Positions 8,380-17,266 are shown, counted from the stretch's first letter. The stretch: 50,562 nt of DNA from Mucilaginibacter sp. (GCF_028288205.1 NZ_JAQBOD010000041.1:1-50562); one strand, 5' to 3'. The notes: generated by a model not told the origin, from the sequence alone. Translations and numbers: made by a program.

Positions 8380-10248
8380 ATGAAAAAACTACTTCTTACC
8401 TTATTTGCTTTTGCACTGATTGCAAGCGCTACAGTTGCACAAACTGTACAAAAACCTATTTATTACGCTGTTTCATTCCCCAATGCCGCGCATCATGAAG
8501 CCGAATTTGTAATAACTATACCACAGGCCCCTGCGGCCGCGTTGCGCCTGCACATGAGCCGCTCATCCGCCGGCAGGTATGCCACGCATGAATTTGGCAA
8601 AAACGTTTATAACGTTAAGGCAGTTAATGTCGACGGCACCCCGCTAACCGTAAAACAAGTTGATGGTGATGTATATGAAATTGACAATCACGGCGATGTT
8701 GTAAAAGTAAGCTACACCCTGTTTGGCAATTGGACAGATGGCACCTATGCAAGCATCGACCCCAGTCACGCTCACCTAAACATGCCCGCTGCTTTCATGT
8801 GGGTTGCAGGGATGGATCAACGCCCCATAAAGTTTGAATTTAATGATCTGGATAAATATGGCTGGAAAGTAGCTACCCAGTTAAAGCATGAAGGTGCAAA
8901 TATCTATAGTGCGCCTAATATGCAATATATGATGGATAGCCCCATCGAGCTTTCTGCTTTTAAAGAAACCAGCTGGGATGTAGCCAATCCCGGGGGCAAA
9001 AAGCAACGCATTAATTTAACCGTACACTCGGTAGATGACCAGGGAGTGATTGATAATTTTGGTAAAATGGTACAGAAAGTAGTACTGGAAGAGCAAGCGG
9101 TATTTGGCGAGTTGCCTGTCTATGATTTTGGCGAGTATACCTTTTTAGATGATGTTTACCCAACGGTTTCGGGCGATGGCATGGAACACCGTAATTCAAC
9201 CTGTATTGCACAGCCTGCGGATAAAGTTGCCGGTAATGAAACCCGCTTACTGGGCACATTCGCCCATGAATATTTCCATAGCTGGAACGTAAAGCGTATC
9301 CGTCCAAAATCATTAGAACCATTTAATTTTGACCATGCCAACATGAGCAATGAGCTTTGGTTTGCCGAGGGATTTACACAGTATTATGGCGAAATGCTAT
9401 TAGTACGCGCCGGATTTATTACTCCTGAAGAGTATACCCGCTCGGTAAGCGGCTTGGTAAACTCTGTTTTAAACTCACCGGGCGCGGCAAGATATCCGGC
9501 TGTAGAAATGAGCCGTAAAGCTGTTTATACCGATGCAGGTGTATCAATCGATCTGGCTAATTATGGAAATAATTTTTTAAGCTATTACTATTATGGCGGC
9601 GCCATTGCGCTGGCGCTCGACCTGCGTTTGCGCAGCGATTTCAACTTAACGCTTGATGATTATATGCGTGCGGTTTGGCTGGCGCAAGGCAAGGTGATGA
9701 AACCTTACACAGTTCCTGATCTGCAAAATGTATTGGGTAAGCTTACCAACCCTAAATTTGCTGCCGATTTTTACAGTAAATATGTTTACGGCATAGATAA
9801 AAACAATTATGAAGCATTACTGGCAAAAGCCGGGTTTGTATTGCGTAAAGCAGGAGCAGGAAAAGTATGGTCGGGCTTATCTGCAACACCAATACGTGGC
9901 CGTTCGGGCCAGGCACGCACCACCAACGAAGCCGGGTTTGCCATAACCACCAACACTACTATTGGCACGCCGCTTTATAAAGCAGGTATTGACGCGGGCG
10001 ATATTATATTAAAAGCCGACGGAAAAGATATAACCGATGCCACGTCATTTAGCCAGGCAATTATTGATAAAAAGCCCGGCGATAAGATCACTGTTGATTA
10101 TAAAAACCGTACCGGCGCGCATACAACTACAGTAACGTTAGAGGAAAATCCATTTTATGAAGTAGTAACTGCCGAAAAAGCAGGCGGGCAGCCCAGCGCA
10201 GAACAAACAGATTTCCGTAAAAGCTGGTTATCATCAAAAGTAAAATAG
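8380..10248 (+). CDS. M61 family metallopeptidase with C-terminal PDZ domain
   Basis: 622 residues with a signal peptide (MKKLLLTLFAFALIASATVAQ). The N-terminal beta domain is followed by the gluzincin core: HEYFH at 296-300 and the third zinc ligand Glu330 in FAEGFTQYYGE, matching the M61 (glycyl aminopeptidase) family. A PDZ domain follows (about 525-590, with TNTTIGTPLYKAGIDAGDIILKADGKDI). It should be a periplasmic or outer-membrane-facing zinc peptidase. It is monocistronic, ending at a perfect hairpin terminator at 10402-10436. Length agrees with bacterial M61 members. Confidence 0.94.
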   Translation: MKKLLLTLFAFALIASATVAQTVQKPIYYAVSFPNAAHHEAEFVITIPQAPAAALRLHMSRSSAGRYATHEFGKNVYNVKAVNVDGTPLTVKQVDGDVYEIDNHGDVVKVSYTLFGNWTDGTYASIDPSHAHLNMPAAFMWVAGMDQRPIKFEFNDLDKYGWKVATQLKHEGANIYSAPNMQYMMDSPIELSAFKETSWDVANPGGKKQRINLTVHSVDDQGVIDNFGKMVQKVVLEEQAVFGELPVYDFGEYTFLDDVYPTVSGDGMEHRNSTCIAQPADKVAGNETRLLGTFAHEYFHSWNVKRIRPKSLEPFNFDHANMSNELWFAEGFTQYYGEMLLVRAGFITPEEYTRSVSGLVNSVLNSPGAARYPAVEMSRKAVYTDAGVSIDLANYGNNFLSYYYYGGAIALALDLRLRSDFNLTLDDYMRAVWLAQGKVMKPYTVPDLQNVLGKLTNPKFAADFYSKYVYGIDKNNYEALLAKAGFVLRKAGAGKVWSGLSATPIRGRSGQARTTNEAGFAITTNTTIGTPLYKAGIDAGDIILKADGKDITDATSFSQAIIDKKPGDKITVDYKNRTGAHTTTVTLEENPFYEVVTAEKAGGQPSAEQTDFRKSWLSSKVK

Positions 10249-10401
10249 TTCTCACGAAAAAATTTCAGCAGTAACACCACAAGGGTAGCTAAATTAGAAA
10301 GATAATGAACAACGAAAATCCTCACAAAGCGATAAGCTAATTTGCGCAGCATATAAGATTCTTCACTATCATTACCTATGATGTGTTTGTATAAACCTTG
10401 T

Positions 10402-10436
10402 CAGATTTGCGAAGTTTTAAAGACTTCGCAAATCTG
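10402..10436. terminator. Bidirectional terminator hairpin
   Basis: Perfect 14-bp inverted repeat (CAGATTTGCGAAGT / ACTTCGCAAATCTG) with a 7-nt loop, between the convergent M61 and GNAT genes. Its form resembles repeats that recur in Bacteroidota intergenic DNA. Confidence 0.75.
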
Positions 10437-10441
10437 TTTAT

Positions 10442-10936
10442 CTACAACTCCTTCCGCATTACATAATCATTCATCCAATAAGGCCCTATCGGAACATCTT
10501 CCTCATAAGTAATAGTAAAGCCCATCTTTTCATAAAAGCTTTTAGCATTATTTTGACGGTTTACATTAAGCTCTAATACGTGTTTGCCCGCCGCTAATAC
10601 TTTTTCGTTTACTGCATTGATCAAAATTTTACCATACCCTTTTCCCTGAGTTGAAGGTAAGCAGTAAATTTTGTGTAATTTATATACCTCAGGGTTTTCT
10701 TCCCGAGGCGAATAGGCGGCAAAGGCAACAGGCTGTTCGTCCTCTGTTAATAATAAATAGGTTTGGGTGCCCTGCTCAATCTGATCCGTAATTTTTTCAG
10801 AAGAATAGATCTCGGCCAGCATATATTTTATCTGCTCATTTACAAGCAACGGCGAATAGGTTGGCCACCAGGTTTCCTCTGCGAGTCGCTGTATGGTTGC
10901 CACATCGTTTATGGTTGCTTCTCTTATATGATGCAT
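10442..10936 (-). CDS. GNAT family N-acetyltransferase
   Basis: 164 residues of a single GNAT fold: IREATINDVATIQRLAEETW at the N-terminus, then the acetyl-CoA loop with YKLHKIYCLPSTQGKGYGKIL (the QGKGYG motif), and LELNVNRQNNAKSFYEKMGF, which is the conserved motif B. Acetyl-CoA-dependent transfer to an amine is expected; the substrate is unknown. The hairpin at 10954-10982 separates it from the ABC transporter gene upstream. Confidence 0.92.
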   Translation of the reverse strand: MHHIREATINDVATIQRLAEETWWPTYSPLLVNEQIKYMLAEIYSSEKITDQIEQGTQTYLLLTEDEQPVAFAAYSPREENPEVYKLHKIYCLPSTQGKGYGKILINAVNEKVLAAGKHVLELNVNRQNNAKSFYEKMGFTITYEEDVPIGPYWMNDYVMRKEL

Positions 10937-10953
10937 GAATACTTAGTTCTCCA

Positions 10954-10982
10954 TGTCATTTCGAACAAAGTGAGAAATGACA
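10954..10982. terminator. REP-like palindrome / terminator after the ABC gene
   Basis: Perfect 9-bp arms (TGTCATTTC / GAAATGACA) with an 11-nt loop lie between the ABC ATPase stop and the GNAT start, both on the minus strand. The TGTCATTTCG core resembles dispersed intergenic palindromes of this phylum. Confidence 0.55.
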
Positions 10983-10994
10983 GTGGGTTATTAA

Positions 10995-11747
10995 TTAATG
11001 ATTCTCCTCCTCATCAACAATTGGTGCTGCCGGTACTTTTGGCGCAGCTACATCTCCAATGGCAAAGTATTGTTCAAGCTCTGCAAGGGTTGATGAATTG
11101 GTAGCCATATCTTTGATGATCTTTCCTTTTTCCATCAGTAATATGCGGTCGCAAACATCGGTAATATGGTTAAGGTCATGGCTTGATACCAGTGTAGTCA
11201 TACCTTTTTTATTTACCTCCTTCAATATATTCTTTAAGCGAAACTGGGTAGTAGGGTCAATATTGGCAAAGGGCTCATCCAGCATTAAAAGTTCGGGTTG
11301 TTGCAATAAGCACGAGGCTATACCAACCTTGGTTTGGTTGCCTTTTGACAGATCGCGAATGTATTTACCCTTTTTTAAAATTTCTCCATTAAAAAAATCA
11401 GCATACCCTGCTAAAAAATCATCCACATGCGCGCGGGTTTGCCGGTGCAGGCCGCCTATGAAATAAAAGTATTCTTCGGGAGTAAGGTAATCTATCAAAA
11501 ATCCTTCATCTAAATAAGACGCGGTGTAGTTTTTCCAGTTTTCATGCCCGGCAACAGGCTCGTTGTTTGATAATACTTCACCGGCTTCGGGGCGTATCAA
11601 ATCCAATATCATGCGGAACAAGGTAGTTTTACCGGCACCGTTATTACCAACCAGGCCAATACTCTCACCTTTCCTTATCTCCAGTTGTGGTATGTTTACT
11701 ACGATAACGCCGCTATAAACTTTTTTAAGATCTTTTATCTGTATCAT
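10995..11747 (-). CDS. ABC transporter ATP-binding protein
   Basis: 250 residues with all ABC motifs: Walker A GNNGAGKTT, the signature LSKGNQTKVG (variant of LSGGQ), Walker B LLMLDEPFANID, and the H-loop SSHD. The polar C-terminal tail is short. The permease gene DUF5687 ends 2 bp upstream on the same strand, so they form a two-gene exporter-type transporter. The glycine-poor signature SKGN is a common variant in this type. Substrate unknown. Confidence 0.94.
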   Translation of the reverse strand: MIQIKDLKKVYSGVIVVNIPQLEIRKGESIGLVGNNGAGKTTLFRMILDLIRPEAGEVLSNNEPVAGHENWKNYTASYLDEGFLIDYLTPEEYFYFIGGLHRQTRAHVDDFLAGYADFFNGEILKKGKYIRDLSKGNQTKVGIASCLLQQPELLMLDEPFANIDPTTQFRLKNILKEVNKKGMTTLVSSHDLNHITDVCDRILLMEKGKIIKDMATNSSTLAELEQYFAIGDVAAPKVPAAPIVDEEENH

Positions 11748-11749
11748 TA

Positions 11750-13228
11750 TTACTTGTTTCTAAAACCTTCGGTTATGGTAAATTTACGTTGGTAAAAATC
11801 TGCTTCTAATGTTTTTATCCAATAGCTGCGGGTAAGTACACCTATTATGCCAATTGCCGCCATTAATGCAAAGGCCAGGTTAGGGTAACCTAAAAATTTT
11901 AGTGGCGCATAAATAACAAATGGCGGTAACAATAACAGAAATGACAGCATTAACTGTGTTGCGCCAACACCTTCCCAGTTAAATGATGCTCCTTTACTCA
12001 AATCAATACGTTTGGCGTTGCGATTGGCAAAATATAAAACAATGTTGGCGGTAACGCCCAGGTTCCACAGGTACATTACAAAATGAATCATCAATATACG
12101 CCAGCCAAAATATACATATGGGGTCGTTAATATAAAAGCCAGTGTTGATACTGTTGTAAACAACAAGTACTTCCCTTTTAAAAAGTTGGTAAAGCTAACC
12201 TTGCTCACCATAAGGCCATCAAAATGCGATGCCTGCCAGCTATACATAAACTGCCCATAGTTAATAATAAAAAACCCCGTCATAAACATCCCCACAAAAA
12301 CACGAGGGGCATCGCTATTCTTCATGCCGGGGTTAGCATAAAATATTAACCCATACAGCAAGAAGAATAAAGACATGATGAGCGCCGAACGCGGGCGTTT
12401 ATTACGCAATATCAGCTTGATCTCGTTAGCTACCAAATCGCCCGTAGCGCCAAAGCTATTTAGTATCGGAAACTCGGTGCTGCTTTTATATTTTTCTTTT
12501 TTGGTGCTTAACTCTTCGAGGTAAAGGTTTTGTTTGAGGTAAAAAAAGTTTAAGTAATACATGCCGGCGCCAAGCAATACGGGCACTAAAGCTAACGCCG
12601 GGTGATTAATTAAATTACCAAAAAACAGGTAGGATATATTGCGGATAGATATAATGTGCCACATAAAATCAGACAAACCTATTAGCACCAATACAGCAGC
12701 AACTATTAAAAATATCCAGCCATTTAAGTTTGATTTACGCTTGATATATAAAGCCAGGTAATTATTAAAAATGGATATCCCTAATATAGAAATGATAAAA
12801 GCTAAGGCAACCAAACCACCCGCGTCATGCAGTATTACCTTAAAAATAAAAGGAAAGAAAAGTATAATTGGCCATAAATTAAACACCGAGAACAATGCGG
12901 TTAAAGCCAGGTAACCCACAATGCTATTCCGTTTAATTGGTAGCTGTAAATACGGCTGTACCCTTAGCGTAGGCAGCTCCTGCAGTTGCAGCCTGGAAAA
13001 TAGTTCTGATAGATAATAGATCAAAATTATTCCGCAAAACGAAAATATCAATGCATCATTCGGGAAAACTTTTTTCAAAACCGTATCCATAAAAAAGCCC
13101 ACTACCAGCATATTTAAGAACAGGTATAAAATCAGGATAGCCATTATTATGCGTACGGCTAAATTTTTACCGGTATTTTTTGAACGCCAAAAGGCTTTTA
13201 ATTCGTGATTAAAAAAAGTTGAGATCAT
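11750..13228 (-). CDS. DUF5687 family ABC-type permease
   Basis: 492 residues with roughly twelve hydrophobic segments, beginning MISTFFNHELKAFWRSKN. The region NEIKLILRNKRPRSALIMSLFF in the middle repeats the N-terminal LKAFWRSKN pattern, suggesting two homologous halves of an ABC-2-like permease. DUF5687 proteins are encoded beside an ATPase, as here (2-bp gap). It should form the membrane channel of the exporter; the substrate cannot be read from the sequence. Confidence 0.88.
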   Translation of the reverse strand: MISTFFNHELKAFWRSKNTGKNLAVRIIMAILILYLFLNMLVVGFFMDTVLKKVFPNDALIFSFCGIILIYYLSELFSRLQLQELPTLRVQPYLQLPIKRNSIVGYLALTALFSVFNLWPIILFFPFIFKVILHDAGGLVALAFIISILGISIFNNYLALYIKRKSNLNGWIFLIVAAVLVLIGLSDFMWHIISIRNISYLFFGNLINHPALALVPVLLGAGMYYLNFFYLKQNLYLEELSTKKEKYKSSTEFPILNSFGATGDLVANEIKLILRNKRPRSALIMSLFFLLYGLIFYANPGMKNSDAPRVFVGMFMTGFFIINYGQFMYSWQASHFDGLMVSKVSFTNFLKGKYLLFTTVSTLAFILTTPYVYFGWRILMIHFVMYLWNLGVTANIVLYFANRNAKRIDLSKGASFNWEGVGATQLMLSFLLLLPPFVIYAPLKFLGYPNLAFALMAAIGIIGVLTRSYWIKTLEADFYQRKFTITEGFRNK

Positions 13229-13320
13229 ATATACCCGCTGTGACGAATGAGTTTAATTTACTGTAATTATAATTAAATAAATTTGGTTAACGTGTATATC
13301 TAAAAACTTCGCTTATACCT

Positions 13321-13339
13321 CCTTCTCACTTGGAGAAGG
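13321..13339. repeat. Small hairpin in rarA-DUF5687 spacer
   Basis: Arms CCTTCTC / GAGAAGG with a 5-nt loop, followed by CCGGGGTGAGG. It lies just 3' of the rarA stop, so it may terminate rarA or be part of a REP-like element. Confidence 0.4.
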
Positions 13340-13351
13340 CCGGGGTGAGGC

Positions 13352-14632
13352 CTAATACTTATACCTATTGCCCCATAATTTTTTCAACTTTTCTTTTGAC
13401 TCATGCTCTCGTGGGTTGTTACCGGGCTCGTAAATTTTTGTGCCTTTTATAGCATCGGGTAAAAAATCAAGGTCTACAAAGTTGCCCTCAAAACTGTGAG
13501 CGTATTTATAGTCTTTGCCATAGCCAATGTTCTTCATTAGTTTGGTTGGGGCATTACGCAGATGCAGTGGCACGGGGAGGTCGCCGGTTTGTTTAACTAA
13601 ACCCATGGCTGTACCAATAGCCGTAGTGGCCGAATTACTTTTGGCCGATGTAGCGAGGTATATAGCAGTCTGTGAGAGGATCAACTGCGACTCGGGCATA
13701 CCAATTACATTTACAGAATTAAAGCAAGCCTGCGCCAGTAAAAGGGCATTAGGGTTAGCATTGCCAATATCTTCTGATGATAGTATCAGCATGCGGCGTG
13801 CTATAAACAGCGGGTCTTCGCCCCCTGCAATCATACGCGCCAGCCAATAAACCGCCCCGTTAGGGTCGCTGCCACGCATAGATTTGATGAAGGCCGATAT
13901 AATATCATAATGCTGTTCGCCGGCTTTATCATAAAGCGCCATATTTTGCTGTACGTGGTCCAGCACCGCTTTATTGGTGATCTCTATTTTTTTACCCTCG
14001 AAAGCGTTTACCAGCAGTTCAAATATATTCAACAGCTTGCGGGCATCCCCGCCTGACAGGCGAAGTAAGGCTTCATTTTCTTTTATGACGATGCTCTTTT
14101 TGCTCAGCACAACATCTTCTTTCTGTGCCTTATCCAGCAGGCTAAGCAAATCTTCTTCTTCCAAAGGCTGCATGATATAAACATGGCATCGCGATAGCAA
14201 AGCCGATATTACCTCGAACGAGGGGTTTTCGGTAGTGGCACCTATTAGTGTTACTATGCCACGCTCAACAGCGCCCAACAATGAATCCTGCTGCGATTTA
14301 GAGAAGCGGTGTATCTCGTCAATAAACAATATCGGTAAAGAATCGCCCTCTTCTTTTAAACGCGAAGCGGTTTCAATAACCTCGCGCACATCTTTTACGC
14401 CCGAGTTTATCGCACTTAGCGAAAAGAACGGCCGCTCAAGCGTTTGCGAAATAATATAGGCCAGCGTAGTTTTGCCCACACCCGGCGGCCCCCAAAACAG
14501 CATAGACGGCAACGCGCCACTCCCGATAGCTTTACGCAATACCGCGCCCGGCCCCACCAGGTGTTTCTGACCAACATAATCATCCAGATTTTTGGGGCGC
14601 ATGCGCTCTGCTAACGGCGGTAGGTTATTCAT
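13352..14632 (-). CDS. rarA: Replication-associated recombination protein A (AAA+ ATPase)
   Basis: 426 residues. N-terminal LAERMRPKNLDDYVGQKHL, Walker A WGPPGVGKTT, Walker B ILFIDEIHR, sensor 1 GATTENPSF, followed by the C-terminal tetramerisation region (GSDPNGAVYWLARMIAGGEDP and IGMPESQLILSQTAIYLA). All are typical of RarA/MgsA, which acts at stalled replication forks. Length matches the family. Its start is 69 bp from the left end of the mobile element; before insertion it was divergent from the DNA glycosylase gene with about 65 bp between start codons. Confidence 0.96.
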   Translation of the reverse strand: MNNLPPLAERMRPKNLDDYVGQKHLVGPGAVLRKAIGSGALPSMLFWGPPGVGKTTLAYIISQTLERPFFSLSAINSGVKDVREVIETASRLKEEGDSLPILFIDEIHRFSKSQQDSLLGAVERGIVTLIGATTENPSFEVISALLSRCHVYIMQPLEEEDLLSLLDKAQKEDVVLSKKSIVIKENEALLRLSGGDARKLLNIFELLVNAFEGKKIEITNKAVLDHVQQNMALYDKAGEQHYDIISAFIKSMRGSDPNGAVYWLARMIAGGEDPLFIARRMLILSSEDIGNANPNALLLAQACFNSVNVIGMPESQLILSQTAIYLATSAKSNSATTAIGTAMGLVKQTGDLPVPLHLRNAPTKLMKNIGYGKDYKYAHSFEGNFVDLDFLPDAIKGTKIYEPGNNPREHESKEKLKKLWGNRYKY

Positions 14633-14693
14633 ATAGTAAAAATCTGAAAAGTTTAGGCCAAATCCTAAATTTTTTAGTATTTTTAAATAACAA

Positions 14694-14701
14694 TTAAATG
14701 A
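14694..14701. repeat. Left target-site duplication (TTAAATGA)
   Basis: Identical to 17259-17266 immediately outside the right inverted repeat. The 8-bp length fits IS1595-family transposition. Confidence 0.93.
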
Positions 14702-14724
14702 GGTAATGATATATAAATTTACAC
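14702..14724 (+). repeat. Left terminal inverted repeat (IRL)
   Basis: Starts GGTAATGATATA and ends AATTTACAC. It differs from the reverse complement of the right end at three positions. Confidence 0.92.
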
Positions 14725-14784
14725 CAATTTAATTGTTTCTTAATTTTATTATGTCGATATTTACACCAACAAACAACAATTGGT

Positions 14785-15699
14785 ATGGAATTCGACTTCA
14801 AAAGTATCTTAGATTTAGTAAAGGCTTTCCCTGATGAAGCAACCTGTATTGCTTATTTAGAGGAAATGCGTTGGAACGGTGTTATAGTATCACCATTTGA
14901 CGAAACCTCTAAAGTATACAAATGTGCAGGTGCTAAATTCAAGTGCAAAAATACAGGCAAATACTTTAATGCAAAGGTCGGTACTATCTTTGAAGATAGC
15001 AAAATTCCATTGATTAAATGGTACATGGCTTTGTACTTATTTTCAAGCCACAAAAAGGGCATTTCTTCCCACCAGTTAAGCCGTGATATAGATGTTACTC
15101 AAAAGACCGCATGGTTCATGTTACACCGCCTACGCTTCGCCTTTAATACCCCTGCTTTCAAGAAACAATTTGACGGAGTTGTAGAAGTTGACGAAACCTA
15201 TGTTGGTGGCAAGGACTTTAATAAACATGAGCATAAAAGAAATGGTAAATCAGGAAGAAGTTTAGATGCTAAAGCCCCTGTATTTGGCATGAAGGATAGA
15301 AAATCTGGTAATGTAGTAGCAATGGTTGTTCCTAATGTTAAAAGAGAAACGTTAATCCCTATCCTACAAAACTTTATCATGCCCGATAGTATAGTTATTA
15401 CTGATAATTTCAAAGTATATGATAAGTTGAATTTGTTATACTCTCATGCAAGAGTTAATCATAGTGCGAAAGAATATGTAAATGGTATATTCCACACAAA
15501 TGGCATTGAGAATTTTTGGAGCCACTTAAAACGTGGGGTTGATGGGATATACCATTGGGTAAGTGTAACGCATTTACAGGCTTATGTAAATGAATATACA
15601 TTGCGATATAATACTCGTAAATTTACTACATCAGGCAGATTTGATTTGGTGTTAGCTAATGTAGCAGGGCGTTTAACTTATAAAGAATTGACAAAATGA
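14785..15699 (+). CDS. IS1595 family transposase
   Basis: 304 residues. The N-terminal region reads VYKCAGAKFKCKNTGKYFNAKVGTIFEDSKIP, which is the zinc-ribbon part of this family, but the usual first CPxC pair is replaced by SPFD. Next is the helix-turn-helix GISSHQLSRDIDVTQKTAWFM. The DDE-type catalytic core follows: EVDETYVGGKD (first Asp), SIVITDNFKVYD (second Asp), and HTNGIENFWSHLKRG with the Asn/Glu and Lys region, then GIYHWVS. This identifies DDE_Tnp_IS1595. It is intact and lies within matched inverted repeats, so it is probably functional. Its stop overlaps the next start (ATGA), implying coupled translation. Confidence 0.95.
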   Translation: MEFDFKSILDLVKAFPDEATCIAYLEEMRWNGVIVSPFDETSKVYKCAGAKFKCKNTGKYFNAKVGTIFEDSKIPLIKWYMALYLFSSHKKGISSHQLSRDIDVTQKTAWFMLHRLRFAFNTPAFKKQFDGVVEVDETYVGGKDFNKHEHKRNGKSGRSLDAKAPVFGMKDRKSGNVVAMVVPNVKRETLIPILQNFIMPDSIVITDNFKVYDKLNLLYSHARVNHSAKEYVNGIFHTNGIENFWSHLKRGVDGIYHWVSVTHLQAYVNEYTLRYNTRKFTTSGRFDLVLANVAGRLTYKELTK

Positions 15700-16622
15700 G
15701 CAAAATAACAGTTGATAATACAGAAATAACAGTTATCACAGAGGGTGGTAGGGATTTCATCTGTTTAACAGATATGATGAAATCCAAAGATGGAGATTTT
15801 TTTTTAACGGATTGGCTAAGAAATAAAAATACCCTCGATTATATATCCGTTTGGGAGAGGTTAAACAACCCTGATTTTAATTATGGCGAATTCGCCATAA
15901 TTACATCTGGTGCGGGTCGTAATTCATTCAAGGTTAGCGTTAAAGACTTGGTTGAAAAATGCAATGTAAAGAGTATTACCTCTAAAGCAGGGAGATATGG
16001 AGGTACGTATGGTCACAAAGACATAGCTTTTCATTTTGGAATGTGGATTAGCGCAGAGTTTCAGTTATTATTAGTAACAGAATATCAGCGATTAAAAGAA
16101 GAAGAAACGAAACGATTAAATTCTGAATGGGACTATAGGAGGTTTTTAAGTAAAGCGAACTATTCAATCCATACAGACGCCGTTAAAAACCATGTCATAC
16201 CTTCTTTGCATGTGGAAAAAGATAAAGAATGGATTGTATACGCAAATGAGGCCGATCTTTTGAGTGTGGCCGTTTTTGGATATACCGCTAAACAATGGAA
16301 AGAAGCAAATCCAAAATTACACCTCCAGGGCTTAAATATGAGAGATATTGCAGACGCACATCAGTTGTTAGTTTTATCAAATTTAGAGGGCTACAATGCT
16401 ATTCTAATAGGCAAAGGAATTGATAAATATCAACGCCTTGTAGAACTAAGGAAAGCAGCTGTTTCGCAACTTGCTTCACTAAGAGCATCAATATATACAG
16501 AAGATAAAATAAGAAGCCCTTATTTACCGTCAAAAAAAACGACTGAACCCGTAAAGCCAACTTTCGGGGCTTTATTAGGTGCTGTTGCTAATGCTGGTAA
16601 ACCACCTAAAGAGGATAACTAA
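15696..16622 (+). CDS. KilA-N domain protein (transposon passenger)
   Basis: 308 residues. The first ~135 residues match a KilA-N DNA-binding domain: ICLTDMMKSKDGDFFLTDWLRNKNTLDYISVWE, then the family-typical AGRYGGTYGHKDIAFHFGMWIS and EFQLLLVTEYQRLKEEE. The rest (about 150-308) carries an AKQWKEANP region and no catalytic motif I recognise. KilA-N proteins are common in phages and large viruses and bind DNA. Here the gene is coupled to the transposase by a 4-bp ATGA overlap, so it may take part in target choice, regulation or element maintenance; that is inference. I see no sign of decay. Confidence 0.88.
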   Translation: MSKITVDNTEITVITEGGRDFICLTDMMKSKDGDFFLTDWLRNKNTLDYISVWERLNNPDFNYGEFAIITSGAGRNSFKVSVKDLVEKCNVKSITSKAGRYGGTYGHKDIAFHFGMWISAEFQLLLVTEYQRLKEEETKRLNSEWDYRRFLSKANYSIHTDAVKNHVIPSLHVEKDKEWIVYANEADLLSVAVFGYTAKQWKEANPKLHLQGLNMRDIADAHQLLVLSNLEGYNAILIGKGIDKYQRLVELRKAAVSQLASLRASIYTEDKIRSPYLPSKKTTEPVKPTFGALLGAVANAGKPPKEDN

Positions 16623-17192
16623 TTATTTATTTGGTTTAAGTTTTTTTTCATTTACAGTTATAGTGCCGAATGAAATATGGCTTATATGCCCTCCATTAGA
16701 GGCGTCGAGTTTTACTACTGAACTATTGTTTATTGGTACTATTTGGAATGTTTTAGTAATTCCAAATCCATTTGACCTTAAAGAAGATTGAACTTTTTGA
16801 AGGATACCATTGTCATAATTTATTTGCATAACCCTCTGCAAACTATCTCTTTTAAATAAACTGACATAAGAAATTTTATCGCTATCAATTTTACCGGTCA
16901 GGGTGGTAATTTTATCTTTTAGAAATTGAGTGTCGCCGTTTTGGACTGCTTTAGAATTATCTTCTCTAATAGCCTTCCATACTCCTGTGCAAAGGGATAA
17001 AAAACAAATCGTTATTAATATTTTACCTTTCGCATTCAACCCCTTTAAATCTACTCTTAGCAATCGCCCTTTCTTGTCTTTTATATCTTCTTTATTTTGA
17101 AAACCATTAAAGAATAAAGGCATTATTAATAATATAATTCCAAAAATTATCAACATGATATTTAATATTTCATCTAATGTTAAATCATTCAT
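16623..17192 (-). CDS. Two-TM protein of unknown function (transposon passenger)
   Basis: 189 residues from the ATG at 17192; an in-frame TTG at 17210 would add six residues. Two hydrophobic helices (ILNIMLIIFGIILLIMPLFF and ILITICFLSLCTGVW) flank a basic loop, followed by a polar, partly coiled region (FLKDKITTLTGKIDSD) and a beta-rich end (VVKLDASNGGHISHISFGTI). I recognise no family. It is convergent to the KilA-N gene with adjoining stop codons and lies fully inside the inverted repeats, so it moves with the element. AT-rich like the rest of the element. Confidence 0.75.
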   Translation of the reverse strand: MNDLTLDEILNIMLIIFGIILLIMPLFFNGFQNKEDIKDKKGRLLRVDLKGLNAKGKILITICFLSLCTGVWKAIREDNSKAVQNGDTQFLKDKITTLTGKIDSDKISYVSLFKRDSLQRVMQINYDNGILQKVQSSLRSNGFGITKTFQIVPINNSSVVKLDASNGGHISHISFGTITVNEKKLKPNK

Positions 17193-17235
17193 TATTTTGG
17201 CTTTAGACAACTAATATAAAACTATTTTTTAAATA

Positions 17236-17258
17236 GTGTAAATTAGTATATCATTGCC
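17236..17258 (-). repeat. Right terminal inverted repeat (IRR)
   Basis: The reverse complement starts GGCAATGATATA and ends AATTTACAC, with 20 of 23 matches to IRL. Confidence 0.92.
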
Positions 17259-17266
17259 TTAAATGA
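17259..17266. repeat. Right target-site duplication, containing the downstream gene's ATG
   Basis: TTAAATGA, identical to 14694-14701. Positions 17263-17265 are the start codon of the DNA glycosylase. Confidence 0.93.

Larger units (their letters stand above)
14702..17258. mobile_element. Intact IS1595-family element with two passenger genes (2557 bp)
   Basis: Ends are defined by 23-bp terminal inverted repeats (14702-14724 and 17236-17258) matching at 20 of 23 positions, flanked by a perfect 8-bp direct repeat TTAAATGA. Contents: IS1595-type transposase (+), KilA-N protein (+, overlapping the transposase stop as ATGA) and a two-TM protein (-) whose stop codon abuts the KilA-N stop with no gap. 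A 10-bp direct repeat TTTACACCAA occurs at 14718-14727 and 14760-14769 near the left end and could be an internal transposase site. All three frames are uninterrupted, suggesting a recent, active insertion. The target was the start codon of the AlkA-like gene. Confidence 0.93.
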
